NCBI GenBank assembly: GCA_944362615.1
Contig: CALVTM010000002.1
Location: 186,001-250,000, forward strand
Direction of reading: 5' to 3'
Length of the DNA stretch: 64,000 nt
From: an uncultured Clostridia bacterium
Lineage (GTDB): Bacteria > Bacillota > Clostridia > Christensenellales > Pumilibacteraceae
Shown here piece by piece: positions 1 to 8,195 of the stretch. Every line of letters starts with the position of its first letter. Positions within the stretch are counted from its first letter, which is position 1. A program made the translations under genes and the position numbers. The notes below the pieces were generated by a model. The model searched no databases, was not told where the DNA came from, and saw only the letters and a program-made list of their open reading frames with translations.

Positions 1-815
1 ATCTTCGCCGCCGCTGCCGCTATGTTGATCATGCTTCTGCCGCAGAATGCTACTTTCCTCTTGTACTTTACCGCAAGATCGATTATCTGCTGCAGGCGGT
101 GTATGTTGGACGCAAACGTCGCTATGATTATGCGTCGCTCGGGATTGTCCGCAAAGATGTTATTGAATGATGCGCCGACCGTCGATTCACTCATCGATGA
201 ACCTTTACGCTCGATATTCGTGCTTTCGCAAAGCAGCAAAAGTACTCCGTGATTGCCTATTTCCGCAATGCGCTGAAGGTTGATCACGTTACCATCAATA
301 GGCGTGAAATCCACTTTGAAATCACCGGTATGGAATACTATCCCTATCGGCGTCGTGATCGAAAGAGCGCAACTTCCCGCTATCGAATGGGATACGTTGA
401 CAAACTCCACCTTGAAACAGCCGAACTGTACTGTACTGCCCGGCTTGATTATGTTAAGTTTTGTGTTCTCTATTTTCTGCTCACGCAATTTTGCATCGAC
501 CAGAGTAAGAGTGATCTTTGTTCCGTATACCGGAACATTCAGATCTTTAAGTACGTAAGGAAGAGCGCCGATATGGTCTTCGTGTCCGTGCGTAAGCACT
601 ATGCCGCGCACACGGTCTTTGTTGGCAAGCAGATAAGACGTGTCCGGAATGACCAGGTCTATTCCGGGCATATCGACATTCGGAAAAGATGACCCGCCGT
701 CTATGATGATGATATCACCAGCATATTCGAGCGCAGTCATGTTCTTTCCGATCTCCCCGACGCCGCCCAAAAAAATCACCTTGAGCGCAGGCGAATCGGT
801 TTTTGATCTGTGCAA
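1..815 (-). CDS. rnj: Ribonuclease J, 3' end cut off by the window edge
   Basis: About 271 codons of the N-terminal half are visible, reading off the left edge. RNase J is a metallo-beta-lactamase/beta-CASP ribonuclease acting in mRNA turnover and rRNA maturation in the cytoplasm. The translation shows the family opening FLGGVGEIGKNM, the DGG strand, the zinc-binding motif THGHEDHIGALPY near residue 70, SHSI and HTGDFK, all hallmarks of the RNase J beta-lactamase domain. Family members are about 550 residues, so the rest of the beta-CASP part and the C-terminal domain lie outside. The start is a TTG at 813-815 preceded by a GGAGG Shine-Dalgarno site about 8 nt away; no ATG fits. RNase J1 and J2 cannot be told apart from this half. 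Confidence 0.9.
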   Translation of the reverse strand, partial: MHRSKTDSPALKVIFLGGVGEIGKNMTALEYAGDIIIIDGGSSFPNVDMPGIDLVIPDTSYLLANKDRVRGIVLTHGHEDHIGALPYVLKDLNVPVYGTKITLTLVDAKLREQKIENTKLNIIKPGSTVQFGCFKVEFVNVSHSIAGSCALSITTPIGIVFHTGDFKVDFTPIDGNVINLQRIAEIGNHGVLLLLCESTNIERKGSSMSESTVGASFNNIFADNPERRIIIATFASNIHRLQQIIDLAVKYKRKVAFCGRSMINIAAAAAK

Positions 816-918
816 AGCTGTTCCTCCGCTAATTAAATTGAATCTATCCGTGTGAAGGGGCAGACGCGTCCGCCCTCTTCGTATGTTCCACGGATATTAT
901 ACATTAATCGGAAGGCAA

Positions 919-1920
919 TTACAAGTTTATTAAAGTAAAAAGGCGGAAAATATTTGACGAATTATCCGTATTATTGAGGTTTACTCCCCCAAGAAGCGGA
1001 TCGAGAGTGAAATCTCTGCCGATTATACATCCGCACCTGCTCCCGGTAACGACCTCTCCGGGCAGCACTATGCACGACTCAAGACGCGCGGAGCTCGCTA
1101 TTACGGCGCCTTCGCCGACTATGCAGTTCTTTATACGCCCGCATACTCTTGCGCCTGAGGCTATAAGATTATCGCCTATATAACTTGAATACGGCCGGAA
1201 TATGTGCCTTGCAGCCGGAAACGGCGCTCCACGCTTCATATCATAGTTTGCCACATAATATTCCGGCAGACTGCCTATGTCTCTCCAATACCCTCTGGAA
1301 CGCTTTTCGCATATGCGCTTGCCAAGACGTATCAGATACGGAAACAAATCGCGCGAAAAATCGAACGGTACGCCTGACGGGACATACCCGAGCGCCCTTG
1401 CGCTTATGATGTAAGTACCCGTATTCGCTATACCGCGTTTCCCCGCGTTTTCGGGCAGCTTTTCACGCACTTCGCGCACTACACCGTTTTCGGTTACTAC
1501 TTCTCCGTATGCGCCGAGGTCATCAGTCATCGCCGTCTCCATCGTTACCATTGCACCGCTTTCGGTATGAGCTTTTATCAGTTCTTTTATATCGAAATCA
1601 GTCAAGGTGTCCGCAGAACATACGATGATATCTCCGTCATATCCTCCCGCAGCCAGCTTGACCGCTCCCGCCGTACCGAGAGGCTCGTCTTCGGCAACGT
1701 ATTCGGCGTTCAGATCGGTATATCCTTCAACATAACTTACAACGTCGTAAGGTCTGTAGCCAAGCGCAAACGTCATTTCCCGCACTCCAGCCGCACGCAG
1801 ACGGGAAATGGTATAGTCTATCGCCGGTCTGTTCGCAACCGGCAACATGGGTTTGCACTTGTAGTGCGTAAGCGGCATTATCCGCCTGCCGTATCCTCCT
1901 GCAAGTATAACTGCTCTCAC
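919..1920 (-). CDS. Sugar-1-phosphate nucleotidyltransferase (NDP-sugar pyrophosphorylase)
   Basis: The 333-residue protein begins AVILAGGYGRRIMPLT, the nucleotide-binding signature of NTP_transferase enzymes that join a sugar 1-phosphate to a nucleoside triphosphate. KPMLPV near residue 24 and the D in VCSADTL are further family motifs. The C-terminal ~100 residues (SYIGDNLIASGARVCGRIKN) look like the left-handed beta-helix found in glucose-1-phosphate or mannose-1-phosphate enzymes. Sugar and nucleotide specificity cannot be decided. The start is a GTG at 1918-1920 with no clear Shine-Dalgarno site; the promoter could not be resolved. It stands alone between RNase J and the aconitase X pair, and no sugar pathway genes lie nearby. 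Confidence 0.8.
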   Translation of the reverse strand: MRAVILAGGYGRRIMPLTHYKCKPMLPVANRPAIDYTISRLRAAGVREMTFALGYRPYDVVSYVEGYTDLNAEYVAEDEPLGTAGAVKLAAGGYDGDIIVCSADTLTDFDIKELIKAHTESGAMVTMETAMTDDLGAYGEVVTENGVVREVREKLPENAGKRGIANTGTYIISARALGYVPSGVPFDFSRDLFPYLIRLGKRICEKRSRGYWRDIGSLPEYYVANYDMKRGAPFPAARHIFRPYSSYIGDNLIASGARVCGRIKNCIVGEGAVIASSARLESCIVLPGEVVTGSRCGCIIGRDFTLDPLLGGVNLNNTDNSSNIFRLFTLINL

Positions 1921-2106
1921 ATGATTTAGTATTTTTCAACGGGCGGACGTTTATGCGTGATCGGCGCTGAACCAAAGCCATTTTAACAGCGCGAAAAACT
2001 ACGATCTTTTTTACGCGTAACGGGTATAACCGGATAAGCTGAAAAGAGCTGCCGCGCTAAAACAACGCGGCAGCTCTTTTTATTGCTTTTCATCCATACG
2101 GATAAA

Positions 2107-2547
2107 TTATTCTATGATTACCGTACCGTCCTGCCTTACGGAGATTATGTCTCCCGTATTGACGGAAGCAAGAAAATCTTCGCCCAGCTGGTCAATGGCA
2201 ATGACATCGCTGTTTTCCCATATGCGCGCAAGCACTATCCCGCTTGCGGCAAGACTGTCTATATGTTCGCTGAAAAGAAATGCCGCCGGGGCTATCTTCA
2301 TCGCACATACCGTCTGTATCACAAGTCCGCCGGTCGTGGACCCTATCGTTATCGGAAGACATAACGCTTTACCTGTTATGTTTTTACCGTATATGTCCGC
2401 ATTATTCTGATCGGAAACTATAACCTGCTTTGCATTTTTCAGCGCACTCTTCTGAAAGGTCGCAAGCGTGTTGACTCCCTGGCGTGAAACTACAGCCTCT
2501 CCTCTCCATTCTCCGCCTGCAAGCACTCTGCCTTTGAATTCCTTCAT
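2107..2547 (-). CDS. Aconitase X swivel domain subunit (DUF126)
   Basis: This 146-residue protein matches the small swivel subunit of aconitase X enzymes: it has the GKALCLPITIGSTTG segment with the family GSxxG motif and a C-terminal beta-rich stretch ending GDIISVRQDGTVII. Known aconitase X enzymes are cis-3-hydroxy-L-proline dehydratases in bacteria and mevalonate 5-phosphate dehydratases in archaea; some are fused, others split as here. It follows directly after the large subunit with no intervening base, so the two are translated from one mRNA and should form one enzyme. Substrate is not determined by the sequence, and no proline or mevalonate genes are adjacent. Confidence 0.8.
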   Translation of the reverse strand: MKEFKGRVLAGGEWRGEAVVSRQGVNTLATFQKSALKNAKQVIVSDQNNADIYGKNITGKALCLPITIGSTTGGLVIQTVCAMKIAPAAFLFSEHIDSLAASGIVLARIWENSDVIAIDQLGEDFLASVNTGDIISVRQDGTVIIE

Positions 2548-3837
2548 TTATCTGACCTCCTTACCGCTGAGTACGTCGAGTATCTCTTCGTCCTTATAAT
2601 ACCGCGCTATAGAATATGTGCGGAGCTTGTTGCTGTTCGTCACTATCGCCCTGCCCTTGGTCATCGGGTTGTTTGTGTACATAAGCGGACATATGCTTGT
2701 CAGCTTTACTCCGGTGCGCATAAGCCTGGTGTAATACCCGGTCTCCATGAATTTATTCTTGACCTGAGGACTCGTCGTCATTATCGTGCGGACCGCTACC
2801 TTCTTCCTGCCTGCCGCTTCAAGAGCTTTTTCTATGTTATCCGTCCAGTCGCACAACTGCTTGTAACTTAGATGAGGACAGCCTATGAAACAAAGATTGG
2901 GCTTCGCTTCCTTGTTCTTCCACATTACCGGATAAGAATTATATACGCGCTCGAGCTCCGCATCGTCTATTATGTATTCCTTCGCATCCGGAAGTATAAG
3001 CGCTTCTCCCTGTTCCCTGGCTTCCGGCGTAAGGTTGTCTATATGATACAAACCTACGGCGCCGTTGCTCGCAGTCGCCGCGCCGAAATCTTTCAGATAC
3101 GCCTTGGCATCGTCCGTAAGCTCCGTTCCGATAAACTTATCCAGCCCTATGACATACGGCACGTCTTCCATGACTTTCATACCTATGGCACTGCCGAGTA
3201 TCTGAGCTTCCGGCTTCTCAGTCGTTTTAACGATTACTTTCCACTTGGCTTTTCTTCCCTCATCGGTAACTAATCCGAAATAAGGTACATATCCTACTAT
3301 CGATCCGAAAAGATCCAGCATACCGCTGTTACGGTTACAGCGTGCGCCGAGTACCGAATTGGCATATACGACGGCACTGCTTTCCGCCCAGCTGAGTATA
3401 TCTCCCTTTTTCGGAATGTTTCCCACTTCATCGAGATAACACGTGCATGTGAACGAATCACGATCGCGCAGACCCACTTTATCCAGCTGCTCTTCATAAT
3501 CCGCCTGCTTTTTATACATAACATGGAATGCGATTTTTTCAAGCAGATTGCACTTTACGTTCGCATAATCCAACGGACGCGGATCAACGGAGAATTTTCC
3601 CTCGGTCTTTATCCCAGCTTCGATAAGCTTGTCCATCGTCGAGAACAGCGGCTTCATCAGCGCTATTCCGAAACTTGTTACGAGATGACCGTCTTTATGC
3701 GTAACGGGAATAAGTTTCTCCGCTCCGAATATATCGCCGAACATAACTACCGTCTCCATGACTTTTGCCATAGTCTCACCCTTGGCTCCGTTAAGGATCG
3801 CTTTCTGTTCGTCCGTCAGCTTCATCTTGTATTCCAT
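2548..3837 (-). CDS. Aconitase X catalytic subunit (DUF521)
   Basis: A 429-residue protein with the aconitase X catalytic domain, an iron-sulfur dehydratase fold. Visible features are ARCNRNSGMLDLFGSIVGYVPYFG around residue 165, which carries one conserved cysteine, FIGCPHLSYKQL near 315 with a second, and ICPLMYTNNP near 385 with a third; these cysteines are the likely cluster ligands. In bacteria the family mostly dehydrates cis-3-hydroxy-L-proline, but substrate is inference. The ATG at 3837 is supported by AAGGAGGG about 5 nt upstream; a second ATG at codon 5 is less well spaced. The small swivel subunit follows immediately. Confidence 0.82.
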   Translation of the reverse strand: MEYKMKLTDEQKAILNGAKGETMAKVMETVVMFGDIFGAEKLIPVTHKDGHLVTSFGIALMKPLFSTMDKLIEAGIKTEGKFSVDPRPLDYANVKCNLLEKIAFHVMYKKQADYEEQLDKVGLRDRDSFTCTCYLDEVGNIPKKGDILSWAESSAVVYANSVLGARCNRNSGMLDLFGSIVGYVPYFGLVTDEGRKAKWKVIVKTTEKPEAQILGSAIGMKVMEDVPYVIGLDKFIGTELTDDAKAYLKDFGAATASNGAVGLYHIDNLTPEAREQGEALILPDAKEYIIDDAELERVYNSYPVMWKNKEAKPNLCFIGCPHLSYKQLCDWTDNIEKALEAAGRKKVAVRTIMTTSPQVKNKFMETGYYTRLMRTGVKLTSICPLMYTNNPMTKGRAIVTNSNKLRTYSIARYYKDEEILDVLSGKEVR

Positions 3838-3958
3838 AGACCCTCCTTATGACTGATTGTCAGTTGTTATTATAACACATTATCGTATGTTTGTAAATAG
3901 GTATAAGTTTTTTTCTGAAATTCCTCAGACGTAAGATCATACTTCTGATGTTAAACAA

Positions 3959-3987
3959 TTGCATTATGTTGTAAAACAGAGTATAAT
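3959..3987 (+). promoter_or_regulatory. Sigma-A promoter giving a leaderless rdgB mRNA
   Basis: TTGCAT (3959-3964), a 17-bp spacer and TATAAT (3982-3987). Only six bases separate the -10 box from the ATG of rdgB at 3994, so the predicted +1 is the A of the start codon. No Shine-Dalgarno sequence is present. Confidence 0.75.
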
Positions 3988-3993
3988 CGTATT

Positions 3994-4575
3994 ATGATCA
4001 AATTAGTTGTGGCAACACACAATAAAGGTAAACTTAAGGAATTCGGAGACATGCTCGGCAGCAGATATTCCATTCTGCCCGTTTCGGATTTTACGGATGT
4101 CGAACCTGAGGAAAACGGACATTCGTTTGAAGAGAACGCGCGGATAAAGGCGCGCGCCGCTTTTGAGGCAAGCGGTCTGCCCTCGTTCGGAGACGATTCC
4201 GGACTGTGCGTAGACGCTCTCGGCGGCGCTCCCGGAATTTACTCGGCGCGCTATGCGGAAGGCGGAGCTAAAGCCCGTAACCTTAAGCTGCTCGGAGAAA
4301 TGACTGCTGTCCCCGATGATATGCGGACGGCACGCTTTGTCTGCTGCATAGCATACTGCGACAATGAATGCGAATTCACTGTGCGCGGCGAATGCTGCGG
4401 TCATATCCTCCGTGAAGAAACAGGAGAAAACGGTTTCGGCTACGATCCGCTGTTCTTCAGCGACGATCTCGGTAAACCGTTCGGAATGGCGACGGCAGAA
4501 GAAAAAGACGCCGTTTCTCATCGCGGTCGCGCCGTAAAACTGCTTGCTGCCGCTCTTGATAAGATGTACGCTTAA
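3994..4575 (+). CDS. rdgB: XTP/dITP diphosphatase (Ham1 family)
   Basis: The 193-residue protein hydrolyses non-canonical purine triphosphates (XTP, dITP, ITP) to monophosphates, keeping them out of DNA and RNA. It opens with the family motif ATHNKGKLKEF, followed by SFEENARIKA, FGDDSGLCVDALGGAPG and GFGYDPLF, all diagnostic for HAM1/RdgB enzymes, and length is typical. The ATG is placed six bases after a TATAAT box without any Shine-Dalgarno site, so the mRNA should be leaderless. It is followed 14 bases later by a phosphodiesterase gene, a pairing common in Bacillota, where rph often precedes it; rph is absent here. Confidence 0.93.
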   Translation: MIKLVVATHNKGKLKEFGDMLGSRYSILPVSDFTDVEPEENGHSFEENARIKARAAFEASGLPSFGDDSGLCVDALGGAPGIYSARYAEGGAKARNLKLLGEMTAVPDDMRTARFVCCIAYCDNECEFTVRGECCGHILREETGENGFGYDPLFFSDDLGKPFGMATAEEKDAVSHRGRAVKLLAAALDKMYA

Positions 4576-4589
4576 AGCAGGGCAAAACA

Positions 4590-5063
4590 ATGCGTGCAAT
4601 AATTATTTCAGATACTCACGGCAGCAGACAAAAACTTTACGACGTCTTATCTCAGCTCGGAGCTTTTGATGTGCTCGTTCACCTCGGGGACGGCGTCAGC
4701 GACACGGACGCTCTCCGGTCATATATAAATGCGGATATAATCGCCGTCAAGGGAAATAACGACATATTCTCTTTCCTGCCCGAATCAAGAATAATTGAGC
4801 TTTGCGGTCACCGGGCGTACTGCTGCCACGGTCATACGATTTCCGTCCGCAGTAACCGTAGCTCGCTTGCGCGGCTCGCAAAGGAATCCGGCTGTGATAT
4901 CGCTCTGTACGGACATACCCACAAACCCGCTGATGAAACAATAGACGGCGTACGCTGTCTTAATCCCGGCTCTTTAGGCTATCCTTCAGGCAAACGTAAA
5001 GTTATAGAAATCACCGATACTCCAAACGGCGTATCCGTCAGCTTTATAGAAACAGACGTATAA
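4590..5063 (+). CDS. YfcE/MJ0936-type metallophosphoesterase
   Basis: A 157-residue calcineurin-like phosphoesterase. Metal-binding motifs are in order: SDTHGS at residue 7, HLGDGVSD near 32, KGNND near 54, CCHGH near 78 and YGHTHKP near 107. Such small proteins hydrolyse phosphodiesters in vitro with Mn2+; the physiological substrate is generally unknown. It lies 14 bases downstream of rdgB and is probably translated from the same mRNA; the Shine-Dalgarno site (GCAGGG) is poor. A hairpin terminator lies about 90 bases downstream. Confidence 0.85.
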   Translation: MRAIIISDTHGSRQKLYDVLSQLGAFDVLVHLGDGVSDTDALRSYINADIIAVKGNNDIFSFLPESRIIELCGHRAYCCHGHTISVRSNRSSLARLAKESGCDIALYGHTHKPADETIDGVRCLNPGSLGYPSGKRKVIEITDTPNGVSVSFIETDV

Positions 5064-5152
5064 ATTTCACTTTCAATATCCAAAGACTGCACACTGCTGC
5101 CAATTCAGATCACACCCCCGCCGCATTCCAAAATTTAATTCGCAAAATCCAC

Positions 5153-5178
5153 CCGTCTTGTTTTCAAGACGGTTTTTT
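5153..5178 (+). terminator. Intrinsic terminator of rdgB-yfcE
   Basis: CCGTCTTG, a four-T loop and CAAGACGG form a perfect 8-bp stem followed by six T residues on the plus strand. Confidence 0.8.
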
Positions 5179-5251
5179 GTTACATTGCGCCGAGCAAGCA
5201 AAAAGTAAACACCGCAAAACTTTTTGCGGTCAAACTCAGCGCAACATTAAA

Positions 5252-5276
5252 CGCAAAAAGGGCGCGAGATGCGCCC
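5252..5276 (-). terminator. Second copy of the tRNA-operon terminator
   Basis: On the minus strand GGGCGC, loop, GCGCCC and five T residues. The 25 bases are identical to 5416-5440. The copy lies 140 bases further downstream and could act as a back-up terminator. The bases 5277-5415 between the two copies show no gene. Confidence 0.7.
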
Positions 5277-5415
5277 ACCGTTAATTTACAGTATTGTCAT
5301 AAAGCTGTTATTACTTTGCCAAGCCTCCAGAACGGGCAGAAGGGTTGCAGATCGCGGACTTTTAAGTGTGAGGACAAGGGAGTTTACTAAGAGGTAAATG
5401 ACCGCAGTCCGAGCA

Positions 5416-5440
5416 CGCAAAAAGGGCGCGAGATGCGCCC
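5416..5440 (-). terminator. Terminator of the tRNA operon
   Basis: Same 25-base unit as 5252-5276: a GC-rich hairpin followed by a T run on the minus strand, 12 bases after the CCA end of tRNA-Lys(CTT). Confidence 0.8.
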
Positions 5441-5452
5441 TTATGCCCGTTC

Positions 5453-5528
5453 TGGTACACCATCGGGGGCTCGAACCCCGGACACCCTGATTAAGAGTCA
5501 GGTGCTCTACCAACTGAGCTAATGGTGC
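5453..5528 (-). tRNA. tRNA-Lys (CTT)
   Basis: 76-nt cloverleaf with encoded CCA. The anticodon loop CTCTTAA gives anticodon CTT. The acceptor starts with a G-U pair. Last gene of the nine-tRNA operon. Confidence 0.93.
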
Positions 5529-5531
5529 CTA

Positions 5532-5607
5532 TGGAGCGGAAGACGAGACTCGAACTCGCGACATCCACCTTGGCAAGGTGGCGCTCTACCAACTGAGCCA
5601 CTTCCGC
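5532..5607 (-). tRNA. tRNA-Gly (GCC), copy 2
   Basis: 76 nt, CCA encoded, anticodon loop TTGCCAA. Identical over its whole length to the copy at 5650-5725. Confidence 0.95.
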
Positions 5608-5649
5608 ATATTGTAATATATTCCGGCGGACTTCCCCGCTTTTTGTCAT

Positions 5650-5725
5650 TGGAGCGGAAGACGAGACTCGAACTCGCGACATCCACCTTGGCAAGGTGGC
5701 GCTCTACCAACTGAGCCACTTCCGC
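5650..5725 (-). tRNA. tRNA-Gly (GCC), copy 1
   Basis: 76 nt, CCA encoded, anticodon GCC. The 42-base spacers around the two glycine copies differ, so the duplication covers little more than the gene. Confidence 0.95.
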
Positions 5726-5745
5726 ATACCGGTTATCTATCAAAG

Positions 5746-5821
5746 TGGTCATCCATCCGAGATTCGAACTCGGGACCCCTTGATTAAAAGTCAAGTGCTC
5801 TACCGGCTGAGCTAATGGATG
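5746..5821 (-). tRNA. tRNA-Lys (TTT)
   Basis: 76 nt, CCA encoded, anticodon loop CTTTTAA giving TTT. Acceptor CATCCAT pairs with ATGGATG. Confidence 0.95.
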
Positions 5822-5824
5822 GTA

Positions 5825-5899
5825 TGGCTGGGGTGGAGAGATTTGAACTCCCGAATGACGGAGTCAGAGTCCGTAGCCTTACCGCTTGGCGACACCCCA
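5825..5899 (-). tRNA. tRNA-Gln (CTG)
   Basis: 75 nt, CCA encoded, anticodon loop CTCTGAC giving CTG. Acceptor TGGGGTG has the U1-A72 pair typical of tRNA-Gln. Confidence 0.95.
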
Positions 5900-5965
5900 A
5901 CATTAAATATTAACACCGATATTTGCCGGATCATAGGACGATCTTGACGGCTTCCGCAAATCTCT

Positions 5966-6040
5966 TGGCAGGGGTAGCTGGATTTGAACCAGCGAATGCA
6001 GAAGTCAAAGTCCTGTGCCTTACCGCTTGGCGATACCCCT
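5966..6040 (-). tRNA. tRNA-Gln (TTG)
   Basis: 75 nt, CCA encoded, anticodon loop CTTTGAC giving TTG. Confidence 0.95.
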
Positions 6041-6049
6041 TAAAAGTAA

Positions 6050-6126
6050 TGGGGTGAGTGAAGGGATTCGAACCCCCGGCCTCCAGGGCCACAACCTGGC
6101 GCTCTAACCAACTGAGCTACACCCAC
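6050..6126 (-). tRNA. tRNA-His (GTG)
   Basis: CCA encoded, anticodon loop TTGTGGC giving GTG. Discriminator base 73 is C, and the base before position 1 (6127) is G, the genome-encoded G-1 identity element of tRNA-His. Confidence 0.95.
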
Positions 6127-6143
6127 CAGATAAAAACGTTTCG

Positions 6144-6220
<77 letters not shown>

Positions 6221-6225
6221 ATATA

Positions 6226-6299
6226 TGGAGCGGGTGATGGGAATCGAACCCACACAACCAGCTTGGAAGGCTGGGATTCTACCATTGAACTACACCCGC
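6226..6299 (-). tRNA. tRNA-Gly (TCC)
   Basis: 74 nt, CCA encoded, anticodon loop CTTCCAA giving TCC. First gene of the operon, about 60 bases from the predicted start of transcription. Confidence 0.95.
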
Positions 6300-6366
6300 A
6301 TAAGCTGGCTTTTATCGTCCGCCGCGGCCACTGGTGCAAGACCCGTTTCGCATTCGGTGCTTAAGC

Positions 6367-6395
6367 ATTCTATCATACCGCACGCCCTTTGTCAA
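6367..6395 (-). promoter_or_regulatory. Promoter of the nine-tRNA operon
   Basis: Perfect TTGACA (6390-6395), a 17-bp spacer ending in TGA and TAGAAT (6367-6372) on the minus strand, upstream of tRNA-Gly(TCC). Confidence 0.85.
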
Positions 6396-6510
6396 CAATT
6401 TTCGGGGGTTTTTTCGGCAGAATTCATAATATTTTCAGATAATTTATTTTACGGCTTTATTACTTGTATTGCACACCTTCAAATATGACCTTTTTCGATC
6501 CGAACACAAG

Positions 6511-6540
6511 AAGAGACTACCGATAAAGCGGCAGTCTCTT
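6511..6540 (-). terminator. Hairpin downstream of spoIVA
   Basis: A 12-bp stem with one mismatch (AAGAGACTACCG / CGGCAGTCTCTT, 6-base loop), 16 bases after the spoIVA stop codon. The T run is weak on both strands, so it may work as a partial or bidirectional terminator. Confidence 0.55.
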
Positions 6541-6555
6541 TGTCTATATGCGCAT

Positions 6556-8037
6556 TTACAGCAATACGCAGAGTATTCCTCCCTTGCCTTCATTTACTAT
6601 GCGCGACAATGCCCTGCGCATCTTCATGCGCGTATCGGGCGGCATGGCATTCAGCTTATTGCGCAAGTTCTCATTTACCAGTGAATGCAGGCTCTTTCCG
6701 AACATATCGGTCTGCCATATGCTCGACGGATCATTTGCAAACTCGTCAAGCAGCGAATGTATCAGTTCCTCGCTCTGCTGTTCCGTACCGACTATCGGGC
6801 ATACTTCGCTCTCTATATCCACGCGCATGATATGAAGACTGGGTGCTGTCGCCTTCAGCAGAACTCCGTACTGACTGCCTCGCTTCACTATGTGCGGCTC
6901 TTCCAAAGTCATCTCAGCCATTGACGGTATAACGACACCGTATCCGCTTTCCCCTACTTCGTCAAGCGCGGCACGCAGTCTGTCGTATTCCCGCTTCGCT
7001 TCTGCCATTGCTTTGACTCTTGTCATCAGTTCATAGTCATCCGCTATCTCCGTTCCGCATTCGTCACTGAGCGCCTTATAGAACAGTCCGTCGGAAGCTT
7101 CCACCGAACATTCTATCAGTCCGTCGCCCATGGATATGCGCGTCACTTCCGGCTGCTTAAAACTGTCGCCTCCGTCGAATCCGCTGCACAGCTCGGCATA
7201 CTCGCTCATCTTGTTGACATCGGCACAGCAGGCGCGCAGACGAGTCGTAAGGTCCGTAATCAGCGGACCGTCTGCCGGAAGTGCGCCCAACCACTTGGAC
7301 AGATTAAAGTCTGCCCGCACCAGCGGGAACTCCATCAGCGCCGCCGTAAACATTGACGTAACGTCCTCCTCTGTCATGTTACGCACATCGCACACTATGA
7401 CAGACGCCGAGTATTTTTCCGAAAGCGCGTCCGCTGTCTTACGGGTCTCGGGGTCATTCGGAAGCGAGGTATTGAGCACAATGATGAAAGGCTTTCCCAA
7501 CGCTTTAAGCTCGTTTACGGCGCGCTCTTCCGGCGCTGTATATGCCGAACGCGGAAGGTCCGTAGTGATAGAACCGTCCGTAGTTATTACCACGCCTATT
7601 GTGGAGTGATCTCCTATCACCTTTCTTGTTCCTATTTCAGCCGCCCGAGTAAACGGCATTTCTTCGTCGCTCCACGGCGTCTTTACCATGCGCTCGCCGT
7701 CCTCGCCGAAAGCCCCCTCGGCGCCCTCCGCCATATACCCGACGCAGTCTACCAGGCGCACGTTGACGTCTATGCCGTCGCCTAATTCCACGCGCACCGC
7801 CTCGCCCGGCACAAACTTGGGCTGAGTCGTCATTATCGTCTTGCCGTTTGCACTCTGAGGCAATTCATCAAGCATCCTGCTCTTTTCGGGATCGTCTTTC
7901 ATCCCGGGTATTACAAGTTTCTGCATGAAACTCCGTATGAACGTTGACTTGCCGGCTCTGACAGGTCCCACTACTCCGAGATATATATCGCCACCCGTGC
8001 GTTCCCGAATGTCCTTGTATACGTCGAATTCTTCCAT
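6556..8037 (-). CDS. spoIVA: Stage IV sporulation protein A, spore coat morphogenetic ATPase
   Basis: The 493-residue protein is the size and sequence of SpoIVA, which polymerises on the outer forespore membrane by hydrolysing ATP and forms the basement layer for coat assembly in the mother cell. The N-terminal GTPase-like domain has the Walker A motif GPVRAGKSTFI at about residue 25 and a KTIMTTQPKFVP segment; the long middle and C-terminal domains carry the conserved RRALSRIVNEGKGG tail close to the end. The ATG has AGGAGG nine bases upstream. Transcription in Bacillus is by sigma-E; I could not find a convincing sigma-E box here. Together with sigG at 13871 it shows the organism is, or recently was, a spore former. 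Confidence 0.95.
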   Translation of the reverse strand: MEEFDVYKDIRERTGGDIYLGVVGPVRAGKSTFIRSFMQKLVIPGMKDDPEKSRMLDELPQSANGKTIMTTQPKFVPGEAVRVELGDGIDVNVRLVDCVGYMAEGAEGAFGEDGERMVKTPWSDEEMPFTRAAEIGTRKVIGDHSTIGVVITTDGSITTDLPRSAYTAPEERAVNELKALGKPFIIVLNTSLPNDPETRKTADALSEKYSASVIVCDVRNMTEEDVTSMFTAALMEFPLVRADFNLSKWLGALPADGPLITDLTTRLRACCADVNKMSEYAELCSGFDGGDSFKQPEVTRISMGDGLIECSVEASDGLFYKALSDECGTEIADDYELMTRVKAMAEAKREYDRLRAALDEVGESGYGVVIPSMAEMTLEEPHIVKRGSQYGVLLKATAPSLHIMRVDIESEVCPIVGTEQQSEELIHSLLDEFANDPSSIWQTDMFGKSLHSLVNENLRNKLNAMPPDTRMKMRRALSRIVNEGKGGILCVLL

Positions 8038-8140
8038 TCCGTGTCCTCCTGCATAATATTATGCGTCATGCTGCGTGCGTATGCCCGAACATCCGCCGCT
8101 CGTTTCCGAATATATGCAGGTAAAACCCGGGATATTACAA

Positions 8141-8161
8141 AAGCGCCCGAAAAAGGCGCTT
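8141..8161 (-). terminator. Terminator of der-plsY
   Basis: AAGCGCC / GGCGCTT stem with a 7-base loop and a short T run on the minus strand, 35 bases after the plsY stop. Confidence 0.7.
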
Positions 8162-8195
8162 TATGGTTTAAATCAAAGACCGTGTGATCCTGTAT

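Noticed and set aside
1921..1985. Leaderless promoter for the sugar nucleotidyltransferase
   Set aside because: TACTAA lies five bases before the GTG but no -35 box is found 16-18 bases upstream.
5286..5794. Open frames on the minus strand through the tRNA cluster
   Set aside because: They pass through tRNA genes (repeated VAQLVERHLAKVDVA comes from the two tRNA-Gly copies).
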